Shown here: in pieces, positions 1 through 8,436 of the stretch
Layout of the letters: the number at the start of each line of letters is the position of its first letter
Position numbering within the stretch: the stretch's first letter is position 1
Source: Candidatus Jordarchaeales archaeon
GTDB taxonomy: Archaea; Asgardarchaeota; Jordiarchaeia; Jordiarchaeales; Freyrarchaeaceae
DNA length: 64,000 bases
Reading direction: 5' to 3'
Assembly: GCA_038889235.1 (NCBI GenBank)
Contig: JAWAHN010000003.1
Span: 53,703-117,702, forward strand
Notes under the pieces: generated by a model
Seen by the model: only the letters and a program-made list of their open reading frames with translations
What the model was told of the DNA's origin: nothing
Database searches by the model: none
Program-made: the position numbers and the translations under genes

Positions 1-452
1 CTCTTCATCTCCTCCTCGAACGCGTCCATGCGCTTGCTCATGAGGGCCAGCGCTTTCTCGAACGCGTCCATGCGCCTGGTGGTCTCCTCCCTGAACCTCT
101 TCATCTCCTCCTCGAACGCGTCCATGCGCTTGCTCATGAGGGCCAGCGCTTTCTCGAACGCGTCCATGCGCCTGGTGGTCTCCTCCCTGAACCTCTTCAT
201 CTCCTCCTCGAACGCGTCCATGCGCCCGGTTAGGCGTTCTAGTGCTTTCTGTAAAGCTTCGGTGTTTTTTCTCGTCTCTTCTATGAATGCTGATATTTTC
301 TCTACTAGGAGTCTAATCTCTCTTGCTAGGTCGGTCAGTTCCTCCCTTCTCGGCACTACTTCTGTAAGTAGTGAAATCACTTTGCTCCTAAACTCCTCGT
401 CCTCCATCAAGAGTCTGAGAAATTCCTTTTTGAGCTCCTCCCTGGTCGCCAC
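1..452 (-). CDS. Coiled-coil repeat protein, DUF3782-like, partial
   Basis: The gene starts at GTG 452 behind a GAGGTG ribosome site and runs off the left edge, so only about 150 N-terminal residues are visible. After a helical head of about 80 residues it becomes a regular coiled coil built from 32-residue units (MDAFEEEMKRFREETTRR followed by MDAFEKALALMSKR). The units are encoded by almost identical 96-bp DNA repeats. The layout matches archaeal repeat proteins that end in a PD-(D/E)XK-like nuclease domain, as in the gene at 45339, but here that domain lies outside the window. The family assignment is inferred from architecture. Function is unknown. Confidence 0.6.
   Translation of the reverse strand, partial: MATREELKKEFLRLLMEDEEFRSKVISLLTEVVPRREELTDLAREIRLLVEKISAFIEETRKNTEALQKALERLTGRMDAFEEEMKRFREETTRRMDAFEKALALMSKRMDAFEEEMKRFREETTRRMDAFEKALALMSKRMDAFEEEMK
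22..213 (-). repeat. Two tandem 96-bp repeats inside the coiled-coil gene
   Basis: Units at 22-117 and 118-213 are identical by eye. A third begins at 214 and diverges after about 12 bases, and part of another precedes position 22. The unit is a multiple of three, so it adds 32 residues (about 4.5 heptads) without breaking the frame. Confidence 0.85.
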
Positions 453-490
453 GGATTACACCTCTCTAAAGAAGAGCTTTTTATGTGAGA

Positions 491-499
491 TATTTAAAC
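491..499 (-). promoter_or_regulatory. TATA box for the coiled-coil gene
   Basis: On the minus strand this reads GTTTAAATA, about 40 bases upstream of the GTG at 452. That places transcription start roughly 15 bases before the start codon. Confidence 0.5.
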
Positions 500-660
500 G
501 AAACGAAATTAATTGTAAACATCCTGTACGAGTTATCCTTGCTTTTTCCACGCCGGCGGGCTGCATGCAAAGTTCGTCATTGCCCGGGTACCCGGTGCCG
601 CCAGAATTCCTAGAAATCCTTTAGAGCTCGTTTTCCATCGACTACTAAGGGGCTGGTAGG

Positions 661-1683
661 TTGAATTCCTACGAGCGCGTCATGTCCGTTTTGAGGGGCA
701 GCGGGCGCGTCGACTTCCTACCCTGCGTCAACTTCTCCTCCACTTGTACCAAGGAATTCATGGAGTACACTGGCGCTTGGTGGCCTGAGGCACACAAAGA
801 CCCGGCTAAGATGGCAAAGCTTGGAGCGGCAGCACACAGGATTTGTGGCCTAGACAACATCACGGTTCCATTTGACACCTTAGTCGAAGCCGAGGTTTTC
901 GGTGTCCCCGTTGACTTCCACGAGCGTTACCTGGCTTGGCCGAGCGCTAAGCGCCCCCTTCTAAAACGTGTTGTTCCACCTATACCTCCAGGGGACGTGG
1001 CGCGCTCTGGAAGGGTACCAGTGGTAGCTGAGGCCTTAAGGCTTCTGAAAGCTGAGTTTGAAGGCGTCGCACCTGTGAACGCCGTAGTCGTGCCCCCATT
1101 CACCAGCATGAGCTACTATGTTTTCGACCACACTTCTTTCATGTTAACCCTGGAAAGGGACCCGGGGGCGGTGAAGGAAGTTCTAGACGAGGTCATAGAA
1201 GTCTACGCTGAAATAGTTGATGTTTACGTCGAAGCGGGGGCTGACATCATCACCTTGTGCGAGATGGGCGGGTCGGCCAGCACATTGCACCCTTTGTTGT
1301 TCGATGAACTTGTGGCCCCATACGTTAGAAGGCTGGCTGAGCGAGCTAGCATTGCAGTCCTAAGCATTCCGGGCGAGGCGCTGCCCATCATGGATAGAGT
1401 AGTTAGGTGCGGCGTAGACGGAGTAGCAATAGACCATTATACACCGGTGAGTGACGCGAGGAAGATCCTTGACCGCTTGAAGCCCGGGTACCCCCTCATA
1501 GGGAACATAGACCCAGTCGAAGTTCTCCACGAGGGGCCAGAAGAGAAGATAAGGGAAGCCGTCAAAAGAGTGATAGAAGAAGGGGTAAGCATGGTCGCAC
1601 CTGGGTCAGACTTCTGGATAGAAACCCCGGCAAAGCACATCTCTGCGATGGTTGAAGCCACGAGGACGTTCGGTAGACGCTAA
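661..1683 (+). CDS. URO-D/MtaA-CmuA-type methyltransferase homologue, zinc ligands lost
   Basis: The 340-residue TIM-barrel protein belongs to the uroporphyrinogen decarboxylase superfamily. It is closest in outline to methylcobamide:CoM methyltransferases such as MtaA/MtbA: an N-terminal NSYERVMSVL stretch, then GLDNITVPFD and GNIDPVEVL in the expected order. In MtaA the zinc that activates CoM thiol is held by an HxC motif and a later Cys. Here the corresponding segments read VLSIPGEALP and VAPGSDFWIE, so all three ligands are absent. A standard zinc-dependent thiol methyltransferase reaction is therefore unlikely; another methyl acceptor or a binding role is possible. The start is TTG at 661, behind GGTAGG. 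No corrinoid protein or MtaB/MttB partner is visible nearby. Confidence 0.75.
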   Translation: MNSYERVMSVLRGSGRVDFLPCVNFSSTCTKEFMEYTGAWWPEAHKDPAKMAKLGAAAHRICGLDNITVPFDTLVEAEVFGVPVDFHERYLAWPSAKRPLLKRVVPPIPPGDVARSGRVPVVAEALRLLKAEFEGVAPVNAVVVPPFTSMSYYVFDHTSFMLTLERDPGAVKEVLDEVIEVYAEIVDVYVEAGADIITLCEMGGSASTLHPLLFDELVAPYVRRLAERASIAVLSIPGEALPIMDRVVRCGVDGVAIDHYTPVSDARKILDRLKPGYPLIGNIDPVEVLHEGPEEKIREAVKRVIEEGVSMVAPGSDFWIETPAKHISAMVEATRTFGRR

Positions 1684-1775
1684 GAGAGAAAAAGGGGGGT
1701 TCACTCGTTTTAGTGCAAAGGGAGTTTAGTGCACGGAGAGGAAATGAGAAAAGAGGGTGATGCTTGTAGGGTGGC

Positions 1776-2708
1776 TTACAGCCTGTGTATTCTTTTAGCG
1801 TTTCCCCCAATTATTGCCTCTATCTCCTTCTCTGTGAATGTTATGCCTTCAGGAGCCTTCTTGGGGAGGTTTTTCACCATTTCCACGAAGTCTTTATCCG
1901 GCATGGCCGCCCTCAGATAGGGCCCATCTGTTCCAAAGAGGACTCTCGACGCACCGAACTCGTCTATGCACTCTCTCAGCGCTTCGCAGAACGTTCTAAA
2001 GTTGTTGCGCGCGATGATCTGCCACCCCGAAAAGTCGACGACTAGGTTTGTCTTGGTTGCCCCCATGTGGAAGAGTTCATGCCTCCACCCGAACCCCATA
2101 TGGGCAGCCTGTATTGTCAGCTCGGGGAAGTCAAGGAGCACATCGTCAAGGTATATTGGGTTACAGAACTTGCTCCTAAGAGGCTGAACTATCTGTCCGG
2201 TGTGGAAGAGCACGGGCACATTAAACTCCCTTGCCACACACAACAACTTGTACACGCAGGGCTCGTTCGGGTAAAACCCGGAGGCAGGGTGAAGCTTTAA
2301 TCCCTTCAGTCCAAGCTCCTCAAAACACCACCTGACTATCTTATCCGCCTCCGGCCTGCGTGGGTCAACACTCGCAAAGGCAATTATCCTTTTCGGGTAC
2401 TTCTTTTGTACCTCGGCAAAAATCTGGTTCTGCTCCTCTATCGAAACACGCGGCTCACCAAGAGCCAAGCCATAGTCAAGAGGACATATGACGCTCACAT
2501 CTATACCCGCAGCGTCCATCTCCCTTATGAGCTTCGAAGCGTCCGGGTCATAGAAGTTCGGGAAAATCTGTGACTTAACCTGGTCCACCGTCATCGAGAT
2601 ACCCATCTCCTCAAGGGCTCGCACATACACTTTAGCTAGTTCATCCCACCACTTCCTCGGCATCCACCCCTCATCCACAATATGCGTATGCGCATCAACA
2701 ACCAACAC
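1776..2708 (-). CDS. Metal-dependent amidohydrolase (Amidohydro_2 family)
   Basis: A TIM-barrel amidohydrolase of about 310 residues, similar in layout to the ACMSD/gamma-resorcylate decarboxylase and TIM-barrel hydrolase group. It shows the N-terminal metal motif DAHTH, a mid-barrel LFHTGQ, an AAHMGFG segment and a C-terminal FGTDGPY carrying the catalytic Asp. These are the usual metal ligands of the family. I place the start at GTG 2708, seven bases after GGAGGG; the longer frame from TTG 2723 would overlap that ribosome site. It may be a hydrolase or a non-oxidative decarboxylase; the substrate cannot be told. It converges on the methyltransferase homologue at 661. Confidence 0.8.
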   Translation of the reverse strand: MLVVDAHTHIVDEGWMPRKWWDELAKVYVRALEEMGISMTVDQVKSQIFPNFYDPDASKLIREMDAAGIDVSVICPLDYGLALGEPRVSIEEQNQIFAEVQKKYPKRIIAFASVDPRRPEADKIVRWCFEELGLKGLKLHPASGFYPNEPCVYKLLCVAREFNVPVLFHTGQIVQPLRSKFCNPIYLDDVLLDFPELTIQAAHMGFGWRHELFHMGATKTNLVVDFSGWQIIARNNFRTFCEALRECIDEFGASRVLFGTDGPYLRAAMPDKDFVEMVKNLPKKAPEGITFTEKEIEAIIGGNAKRIHRL

Positions 2709-2818
2709 CCACCATCCCTCCAAGACATTTTACACAAAGCATTAAATTGCAAAAATGTTTAATTATGTTTTTCCATGAATAAGTAGTAATAGGACTGGAA
2801 GATGACGGTGGGGGGGTT

Positions 2819-3481
2819 GTGGTGTTTATGGGAAATCCTACTATAATTAAGGCCCAAATTAGTACTTTAAAGAGTGACCCATTGATTTCTCCTTCTTATG
2901 CTAGTTTAATTATAAACCTCGCTTTGAAGTATGTTAAGGAAAACTTCGGTTTTGAGGGTGTTGCACGCTCATTAGATGAACTAGAAGATTTTTTGCTTAA
3001 GATTGTTGACAATTATCCTGTAGAGGAAGCAGTGGTCTACGGAATTTACAAAGGAGAGAGTATGCTTGCTGGCGCCGTGGGACCCATATGCCGGAGGTTC
3101 GGCAAGGAAGCACCTAAAAGATTGGTTCAAAGCCTTGAGGCTGCAAGTGTGCTTAAGGAATCAAAGGGGCTTTACGATTGCTTATCGAAGTATAAGGAAA
3201 TTCTAGTTAAGATAGGCTTCATCAAAAACGAAGACTTGGTTTTAGAGGATTTAGGCGATGAAGTTCTCGTAAAGCTTGGAGGACGTTGCACTTACATTAA
3301 CGTTTGCACTCAGCTCAACAAAGAGGGGGTACGCGATGTTTATGGCCTTATGCCGTGTGGTAGGTTGATCGCACTCGCCGGAGTAGCTGAAGCCTTTCTA
3401 AATAAAATCTTTGACGCTAAACTCATATGCTACAATCCTCCAAATTGCTCAGGAAAGATCTTTGAGTACAAAGATAAGTAA
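2819..3481 (+). CDS. Small protein with V4R-like C-terminus, function unknown
   Basis: A soluble protein of about 220 residues. The last 60 residues (MPCGRLIALAGVAEAFLNKI, then LICYNPPNCSG) resemble the end of V4R/4-vinyl-reductase-like domains, where a helix is followed by a Cys-rich strand, although the usual GDxYCxF motif is not intact. The N-terminal 130 residues are helical and unrecognised. The start could be GTG 2819 or ATG 2828; both follow a G-rich ribosome site. It stands alone between an amidohydrolase and a glycosidase. Two clear tandem V4R proteins lie at 31-34 kb, so the family is expanded in this genome. Confidence 0.55.
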   Translation: MVFMGNPTIIKAQISTLKSDPLISPSYASLIINLALKYVKENFGFEGVARSLDELEDFLLKIVDNYPVEEAVVYGIYKGESMLAGAVGPICRRFGKEAPKRLVQSLEAASVLKESKGLYDCLSKYKEILVKIGFIKNEDLVLEDLGDEVLVKLGGRCTYINVCTQLNKEGVRDVYGLMPCGRLIALAGVAEAFLNKIFDAKLICYNPPNCSGKIFEYKDK

Positions 3482-3692
3482 GCGTTTTAGGTTAATGAGC
3501 AAGATCAGCCGTACTCCTCCTGAAAACCTGCGTTTGAAGTCTCCTGCTATGATTTGCATCTAACATTCACCAAAGAACGCAATGTCAATTTATTCTCCAG
3601 ACAAAAGTCATACCCACCTCTGTGCACCTAAAATCGCACGCTAACATCTTGGTGTAGTTAGCACTTTAAGCTCAGCTCTTGTAAGGTTAATT

Positions 3693-3700
3693 TTTAAATA
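3693..3700 (+). promoter_or_regulatory. TATA box for the GH1 gene
   Basis: TTTAAATA lies 39 bases before the first ATG of the glycosidase gene, in a non-coding stretch of about 250 bases. Confidence 0.55.
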
Positions 3701-3738
3701 CTTAGAGACCGCTATTTTTCAAGCGTTGGAAGTGCTTC

Positions 3739-5055
3739 ATGGTGGTGTGCATGGGGGAATTTAGTGATTTAGTTTTCCCTAGGGGTTTTCTTTGGGGTTG
3801 TGCTGTCTCGGCGCACCAAGTTGAGGGAAACAACACAAACAACAACTGGTGGAAATGGGAACAAGAAGGACACACACTAGACAAATCAGGAAAAGCATGC
3901 GACCACTACAACAGGTATAAAAAAGACCTAGACATCGCTAAGAGCCTTAACCTGAACACTTTTAGGACCTCAATTGAGTGGAGCAGGATAGAGCCGAAGG
4001 AGGGTGTGTGGAGCGAGAAGGAGATCAAGCACTACCGCAAGGTATTAGAGGCCATGAGGGAGCGCGGTCTTACTCCAATGATAACCTTGCACCACTTCAC
4101 TGATCCACTGTGGTTTGCCGAGAAGGGAGGATGGGAGAAGCCGGAGAGCGTTGAAATCTTCGCGCGCTTCGTTAGGAAGGTTGTGGAGGAGCTGGGCGAC
4201 CTAATACCCTTCTACAACACGATAAATGAGCCAATGGTCTACGTGGTCCTAGGCTACGCCTTCGGCATATTCCCTCCAGGGGAAAAAGACATACTGAAGG
4301 CTTTAACTGTCGCCAAGCACCTCCTGCTAGCCCACGCCAGGGCATACAGCGTTATACATGAGGTGTGCAAAGAGATGGGTTACCCGAAACCTAGGGTCGG
4401 AATAGTTCACAACATGATGGTTTTCGAGCCCTTAGACCCGAAAGACGAGAGACATGTTAACGAGGCAAATACGAGTGACGCGATATACAACAGGTGGTTC
4501 CTTGAGTGTATACACACAGGCACAATTCAGCCGCCGGCTGGGCAAGGGGAGGAGGTTGAAGGTCTAAAGGATACGTGGGACTTCATAGGGCTAAACTACT
4601 ACACGCGAAGCATATGCATCCCCTCTCCTGACCCGGCGAGAAGGTTCGCTGTGATACCAATGGACGCCGAGCTCACAGACATGCACTACGAAGTTTACCC
4701 GGAAGGGCTCTACAAGCTCCTCGTAAGCCTCAAGAAGTACGAGAAGCCGGTATACATAACCGAGAACGGGATCGCGACGTCCAACGACAAGCAGAGGTGC
4801 AGGTTCATTCTACGCCACCTAGCGGAGGCTCACAGGGCTATGCGTGAGGGAGTAGACTTAAGAGGTTACATCTACTGGTCGCTCATAGACAACTTCGAGT
4901 GGAACGAAGGGTTCAGCAAGAGGTTTGGAATAGTAGAAGTAGACTACAAGACTCTCAAGAGGACGCCGAGGGAAAGCGCCTACATGTACGCTGAAATAGC
5001 GGGAAAAAACAAGGTTACAGCAGACCTCATGCAAAAATACCTCGAACGAAAATGA
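3739..5055 (+). CDS. Family 1 glycoside hydrolase (beta-glycosidase)
   Basis: A 438-residue GH1 retaining beta-glycosidase with a (beta/alpha)8 barrel. The substrate-site segment FLWGCAVSAHQVEG is near the N-terminus. The acid/base glutamate lies in TINEP (about residue 164) and the nucleophile glutamate in YITENG (about residue 342). The aglycone/glucose-binding segment YWSLIDNFEWNEG is near the C-terminus. There is no signal peptide, so it should act on imported beta-linked di- or oligosaccharides. Family members split gluco-, galacto- or mannosides; the sequence alone does not decide. A second in-frame ATG at 3751 is an alternative start. It is monocistronic with its own TATA box. Confidence 0.93.
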   Translation: MVVCMGEFSDLVFPRGFLWGCAVSAHQVEGNNTNNNWWKWEQEGHTLDKSGKACDHYNRYKKDLDIAKSLNLNTFRTSIEWSRIEPKEGVWSEKEIKHYRKVLEAMRERGLTPMITLHHFTDPLWFAEKGGWEKPESVEIFARFVRKVVEELGDLIPFYNTINEPMVYVVLGYAFGIFPPGEKDILKALTVAKHLLLAHARAYSVIHEVCKEMGYPKPRVGIVHNMMVFEPLDPKDERHVNEANTSDAIYNRWFLECIHTGTIQPPAGQGEEVEGLKDTWDFIGLNYYTRSICIPSPDPARRFAVIPMDAELTDMHYEVYPEGLYKLLVSLKKYEKPVYITENGIATSNDKQRCRFILRHLAEAHRAMREGVDLRGYIYWSLIDNFEWNEGFSKRFGIVEVDYKTLKRTPRESAYMYAEIAGKNKVTADLMQKYLERK

Positions 5056-5091
5056 AACACCCTTTAAACTTTCAAATAAAACAGCTCCTCC

Positions 5092-6699
5092 TCATTTTCC
5101 CGAAAAACGTGTTTCAGGATTAACGCCAGGATAGAAAAAATTGGGGAATTGGCAGGCTAACTTAACCCGTATGCTGTCCGTGGCCAGTAGTCCGTTTCCG
5201 GCAGCTGATGCCTTGCAAAACAGGCTAACTGCTGCTGGCTGGCTTTGCTCGCTAGGCTGGTCGACACACTGTGCAGTGTAAACGCGCGCCTTGGAAGAGC
5301 TGGTGGATGGCGTGTAATCGTTGAAGTGCACTGTTATCCTGTGTCCTCCATCGGGCGAATCTGAAGGCCAGTTGGGGACATTTATGGTTCGGATGCTTTC
5401 GCCTCCTCGCGATACAAGTGTGATGTTAATCACGCCCGCCCCGCCTGGGCTTGCGGGGATGTAGAGGTCGACCCCTGTCTGGAACAGCAATCTGTGGAAG
5501 ACCTCTATCGGAGTATTGATATTGCTTTTTCCGTCTGAGTCCTTATCGTAGACCCATATCCCGCAAACTAGTTTCGCGACGGGGCAGTTGTTTTGATTGA
5601 TCACGTTAGTCCCGTTTATCCAAAGCTCATCATTCTTGATCCCTTGATCACCCCAAAACTCCTTGTTTCGCATGAAGAGGAGCATCACATGGTTTTCGCT
5701 CACGTTAACGTAGTCGGATACCCCTCCCGGAGCCGATGTGAGAAGGGTAACCCAGTAGTTGCTCCTCATAAACGGCTCACGATATATGTGGTGTACAGGT
5801 CTCCCCTCGCGGACGATGGCAAACTCGTAGTATGTGCCCGGCTTAGCTTTAAACGGCCCCCATCTCCCGTCGGGTCCGGTTATGTTAAAGGTTGCAACAG
5901 GCTGGCTTCCACTTCTCTGTCCAGTCGAATTGTTAACCTCCCATATTTCTAGGATCGCTTCGACTTCATCGTTATATATGTTGTGCGGGAAGATGACTAC
6001 TCGCCCTTCAACAGTGATATCGTCCTCAGGAACTATGTCTAATGTTTTAGGCTCCCTTCCAGTAAGAAATTTGTACATTTCAGCGAAAGTCTCGGCGGAG
6101 GTGCAAAGTTCGGTGTGCGTCTGACTCGGAATCCATATGTTCCTAGTAGCTCCTAGCATTACGCGCGCCGTGGATAGGTTAGACCAGAGAGCCAGTGTTG
6201 GTATACCCCTGGGCGCCCTCTGCCCACCACTACCATCTATGTTCACGTAGTGTGCTACCTTAAGGCGGTGGGGTGCGTAAGCCAGGTACTGTAAGGAGAC
6301 CACTGTGCCAAGCGAGTGGCCTACAAGATCCACCTTGTCAGCTTTAGTCTCCTCTAAAACCTTGTCGATGAACGCGTCAAGCCGCTCTAGGACTGCATCG
6401 AAGGACTCTACGGTGAAACTTGAATCGTACTCGAACACCCTTATGTACTCGGGCGGATAATCGTTGCTCGTGAAACGCATGGCTTGGGTCTCAAACTGCT
6501 GTGCTGAACCTGCACCGCCGTGAACGAAAACTATGGGTCTAATGGCAGGCTGAGCTGCAGGAAGCCCTTCACTTAGCAGCAGTGAGGGCAACCAGTACTG
6601 CTCGTTTGGAATCTTTGAAGCGTTAACGCCCGCGGCAATGCCGAACGACAGTCCAACGAGAACCAGAATCGTCAGAGCTAGACTAGTCGTCCTACGCAA
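5092..6699 (-). CDS. Secreted lipase/esterase, alpha/beta-hydrolase plus C-terminal beta domain
   Basis: An exported 535-residue hydrolase. Residues 1-27 form a signal peptide (RR, a hydrophobic core, then a small-residue region). The alpha/beta-hydrolase domain carries FVHGGAG as oxyanion segment, GHSLG with Ser129 as nucleophile, a likely Asp in VNIDGSG and a likely His in SQTHTEL. The C-terminal 330 residues are beta-rich and include Asn-rich sequons. This two-part plan recalls the Archaeoglobus fulgidus AF1763 lipase, where a beta-barrel domain helps bind long-chain substrates; that similarity is from memory of the family. The start is TTG 6699 behind GGGGAGGAG. It is divergent from the membrane protein at 6897. 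Confidence 0.85.
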   Translation of the reverse strand: MRRTTSLALTILVLVGLSFGIAAGVNASKIPNEQYWLPSLLLSEGLPAAQPAIRPIVFVHGGAGSAQQFETQAMRFTSNDYPPEYIRVFEYDSSFTVESFDAVLERLDAFIDKVLEETKADKVDLVGHSLGTVVSLQYLAYAPHRLKVAHYVNIDGSGGQRAPRGIPTLALWSNLSTARVMLGATRNIWIPSQTHTELCTSAETFAEMYKFLTGREPKTLDIVPEDDITVEGRVVIFPHNIYNDEVEAILEIWEVNNSTGQRSGSQPVATFNITGPDGRWGPFKAKPGTYYEFAIVREGRPVHHIYREPFMRSNYWVTLLTSAPGGVSDYVNVSENHVMLLFMRNKEFWGDQGIKNDELWINGTNVINQNNCPVAKLVCGIWVYDKDSDGKSNINTPIEVFHRLLFQTGVDLYIPASPGGAGVINITLVSRGGESIRTINVPNWPSDSPDGGHRITVHFNDYTPSTSSSKARVYTAQCVDQPSEQSQPAAVSLFCKASAAGNGLLATDSIRVKLACQFPNFFYPGVNPETRFSGK

Positions 6700-6834
6700 A
6701 TCGCTCCTCCCCTTTTTACCTCCAAACCTTCCTTATGCATCACTTCGCAACAACTTTCCAAATAAACTTTGCCACCAACAAGAATACTTCAGAGCGAAAA
6801 ATAAGAAACAATTGAGCAGTGGAAATAGAAATGA

Positions 6835-6842
6835 TTTTATAT
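6835..6842 (+). promoter_or_regulatory. TATA box for the membrane protein gene
   Basis: TTTTATAT lies 55 bases before ATG 6897. It falls inside the longer open frame that begins at 6819, which argues against that upstream start. Confidence 0.5.
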
Positions 6843-6896
6843 CTAGTAGAGTTTCGATATGATTTAAAAGGTGTGCATGGTGGTGGGGAGAGGAGT

Positions 6897-8294
6897 ATGG
6901 CAGCTGAAGGCAAATTTAAGCAGCCGTGGCGCGGGGTTCTGTCGCTTCTCACAATTTACGCTATCAGTTACACTGCTTATGCAGTTTTCCTGAACCCAGT
7001 GAAAGGGTTGCTGTCGAGGCTCGTTGTCGGGGATGCCTTCCTTCTAAGGAACCTACTAGAGTACGCTGTCAGTAGAGATCTGGCTGCGCTCCTGGCTCCC
7101 GTGTTGGCGACGCGGTCCGCTGAGGTAGTCGCCCTCAACCCGTTAGGCTACCCATTGGACTGGATGAGCGTAGTGGTCTTCAGCATAGTCTGGTTCATAG
7201 CGATCGCCCTACTTTTCGCCCCCCTGGAAAGGAAGGAGCCTCCGAAGCAACCGAAAACCGGGCTAATAGTTGCATTCCTCTCGCTGGTCCTGGCATTCTT
7301 AACGTTCTGGGTTCTCGGCTCGGTGTTCAGAATGAATGGGTACGAGATGCTGCTGCTGGGCACCTGCGGCTTCCTAGTATTCCCAATCTGGGCCACACTG
7401 TTCAATTACTGGCCCTTTGTTCCAAAGAAGCCGGACGTGCACCCTGCCGTTAGGGGTGCCATCTACACAATGCTTTCCTGGGCTATAACGGTCGCCCTCT
7501 ACTGCATCATTAACATGTTAGCTTGGAGGGAGGCAGTATTCTTCGAAATGTACACTCCCAGCCACGACCTCTTCACAACGCTACTCAGCCCGCTCTTCCC
7601 GTTCAAACACTACGACAAGTGGTTGTCCTTCCTGGTCGCGGTGATCCTAGGGTGCAACATAGTGGGGCTGGTCAACCCCTTCGGAAAGAAGAGCCAGCCA
7701 GCTAGGGGAGGCATAAACCTAGTCATAGCAGCTGTGATCGGTGTAGCCCTCTGGCTTATCCTAATGCCTATTCTGGGCAAAGCCCCCCACTTCTTCACCC
7801 TAACCATAGAAACAATAGTTACAGTGAGGATTCCCCTAGTGGTCACTGTGAGCTCGCCCAGCAACGTGACAGTTTACCTACTCTACGTAATTCTAGCTAT
7901 ACTAATAATTAGGTATGTCTTCGAAATGCACTGGTTCACTGGCACTAGGGGGAGTGTTCTAGCAGTAGTGTCCGCGTTTATAGCCGGCACCCTGCTATTC
8001 TTCGCAACCACAGCTATAACCCCCGTAGCGGTGTTCCTTTCGGGAGCAGATGCGGCCATGTATGCGTCTGGATTACAAGCACTCACCAACGACGCAATCA
8101 TAACCTATATAGGCTACGCTCTCGGGCTGAGGTGGTATGCTGGACCCATGCTGCTGACAGCTCTGAGCTACATGCTAGAATCCCAAGCAGCGCTACAACA
8201 CCTAGCCGTAACCCTCACCTTCGGGTGGTTCGTGCTAGCCAGCATAATGTGGCTCCTAATATACACATCATTCGACCACTGGCCATGGAAGTAA
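6897..8294 (+). CDS. Polytopic membrane protein, paralogue of the one at 26291-27727
   Basis: An integral membrane protein of about 465 residues with roughly 10-12 hydrophobic segments and no family I can name. It begins MAAEGKFKQPWRGVLSLLT, and the paralogue begins almost the same way. Both keep LNPLGYPLDWM, the block GYEMLLLGTCGF, an SHDLFTTLL or GHDLFTTLL loop and a C-terminal FxHWPWK. The conserved Trp/His motifs at loop positions hint at a transporter or membrane enzyme, but nothing in the sequence tells which. The start is ATG 6897, behind GGTGGGGAGAGG. The divergent neighbour is a secreted lipase. Confidence 0.8.
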   Translation: MAAEGKFKQPWRGVLSLLTIYAISYTAYAVFLNPVKGLLSRLVVGDAFLLRNLLEYAVSRDLAALLAPVLATRSAEVVALNPLGYPLDWMSVVVFSIVWFIAIALLFAPLERKEPPKQPKTGLIVAFLSLVLAFLTFWVLGSVFRMNGYEMLLLGTCGFLVFPIWATLFNYWPFVPKKPDVHPAVRGAIYTMLSWAITVALYCIINMLAWREAVFFEMYTPSHDLFTTLLSPLFPFKHYDKWLSFLVAVILGCNIVGLVNPFGKKSQPARGGINLVIAAVIGVALWLILMPILGKAPHFFTLTIETIVTVRIPLVVTVSSPSNVTVYLLYVILAILIIRYVFEMHWFTGTRGSVLAVVSAFIAGTLLFFATTAITPVAVFLSGADAAMYASGLQALTNDAIITYIGYALGLRWYAGPMLLTALSYMLESQAALQHLAVTLTFGWFVLASIMWLLIYTSFDHWPWK

Positions 8295-8309
8295 GCGCAA
8301 AACACCTCC

Positions 8310-8334
8310 TTTTTCTTTTTAAAAAAAGAAAAAA
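8310..8334. terminator. A/T-rich inverted repeat between convergent genes
   Basis: TTTTTCTTTTT is followed directly by AAAAAAAGAAAAA. The two halves pair almost perfectly, and each strand presents a T-run. It sits 16 bases after the membrane protein stop and 100 bases from the stop of the convergent acyl-CoA synthetase gene, so it could terminate both. Confidence 0.55.
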
Positions 8335-8436
8335 GCGGAAATACCATAAATTTAGCGCTGAAATTCTGGCTGCCTGGCTTCTAACCGAGAGTGTTTCTCT
8401 TCATTAAACAGGGAGGCCACGTCTTTCTTTCCCAAT

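Noticed and set aside
22-213. Direct repeats that could suggest a CRISPR array
   Set aside because: The units are contiguous, with no spacers, are multiples of three bases and encode a continuous coiled coil.
581-600. Near-palindrome CCCGGGTACCCGG upstream of the methyltransferase homologue
   Set aside because: The same CCCGGGTACC core occurs inside that gene at about 1482, and it is not placed relative to a TATA box as an operator would be.
28-624. Plus-strand frame across the left end
   Set aside because: It is Ser/Leu/Arg-rich because it is the complement of the coiled-coil repeats; the minus-strand reading has a ribosome site, TATA box and heptads.
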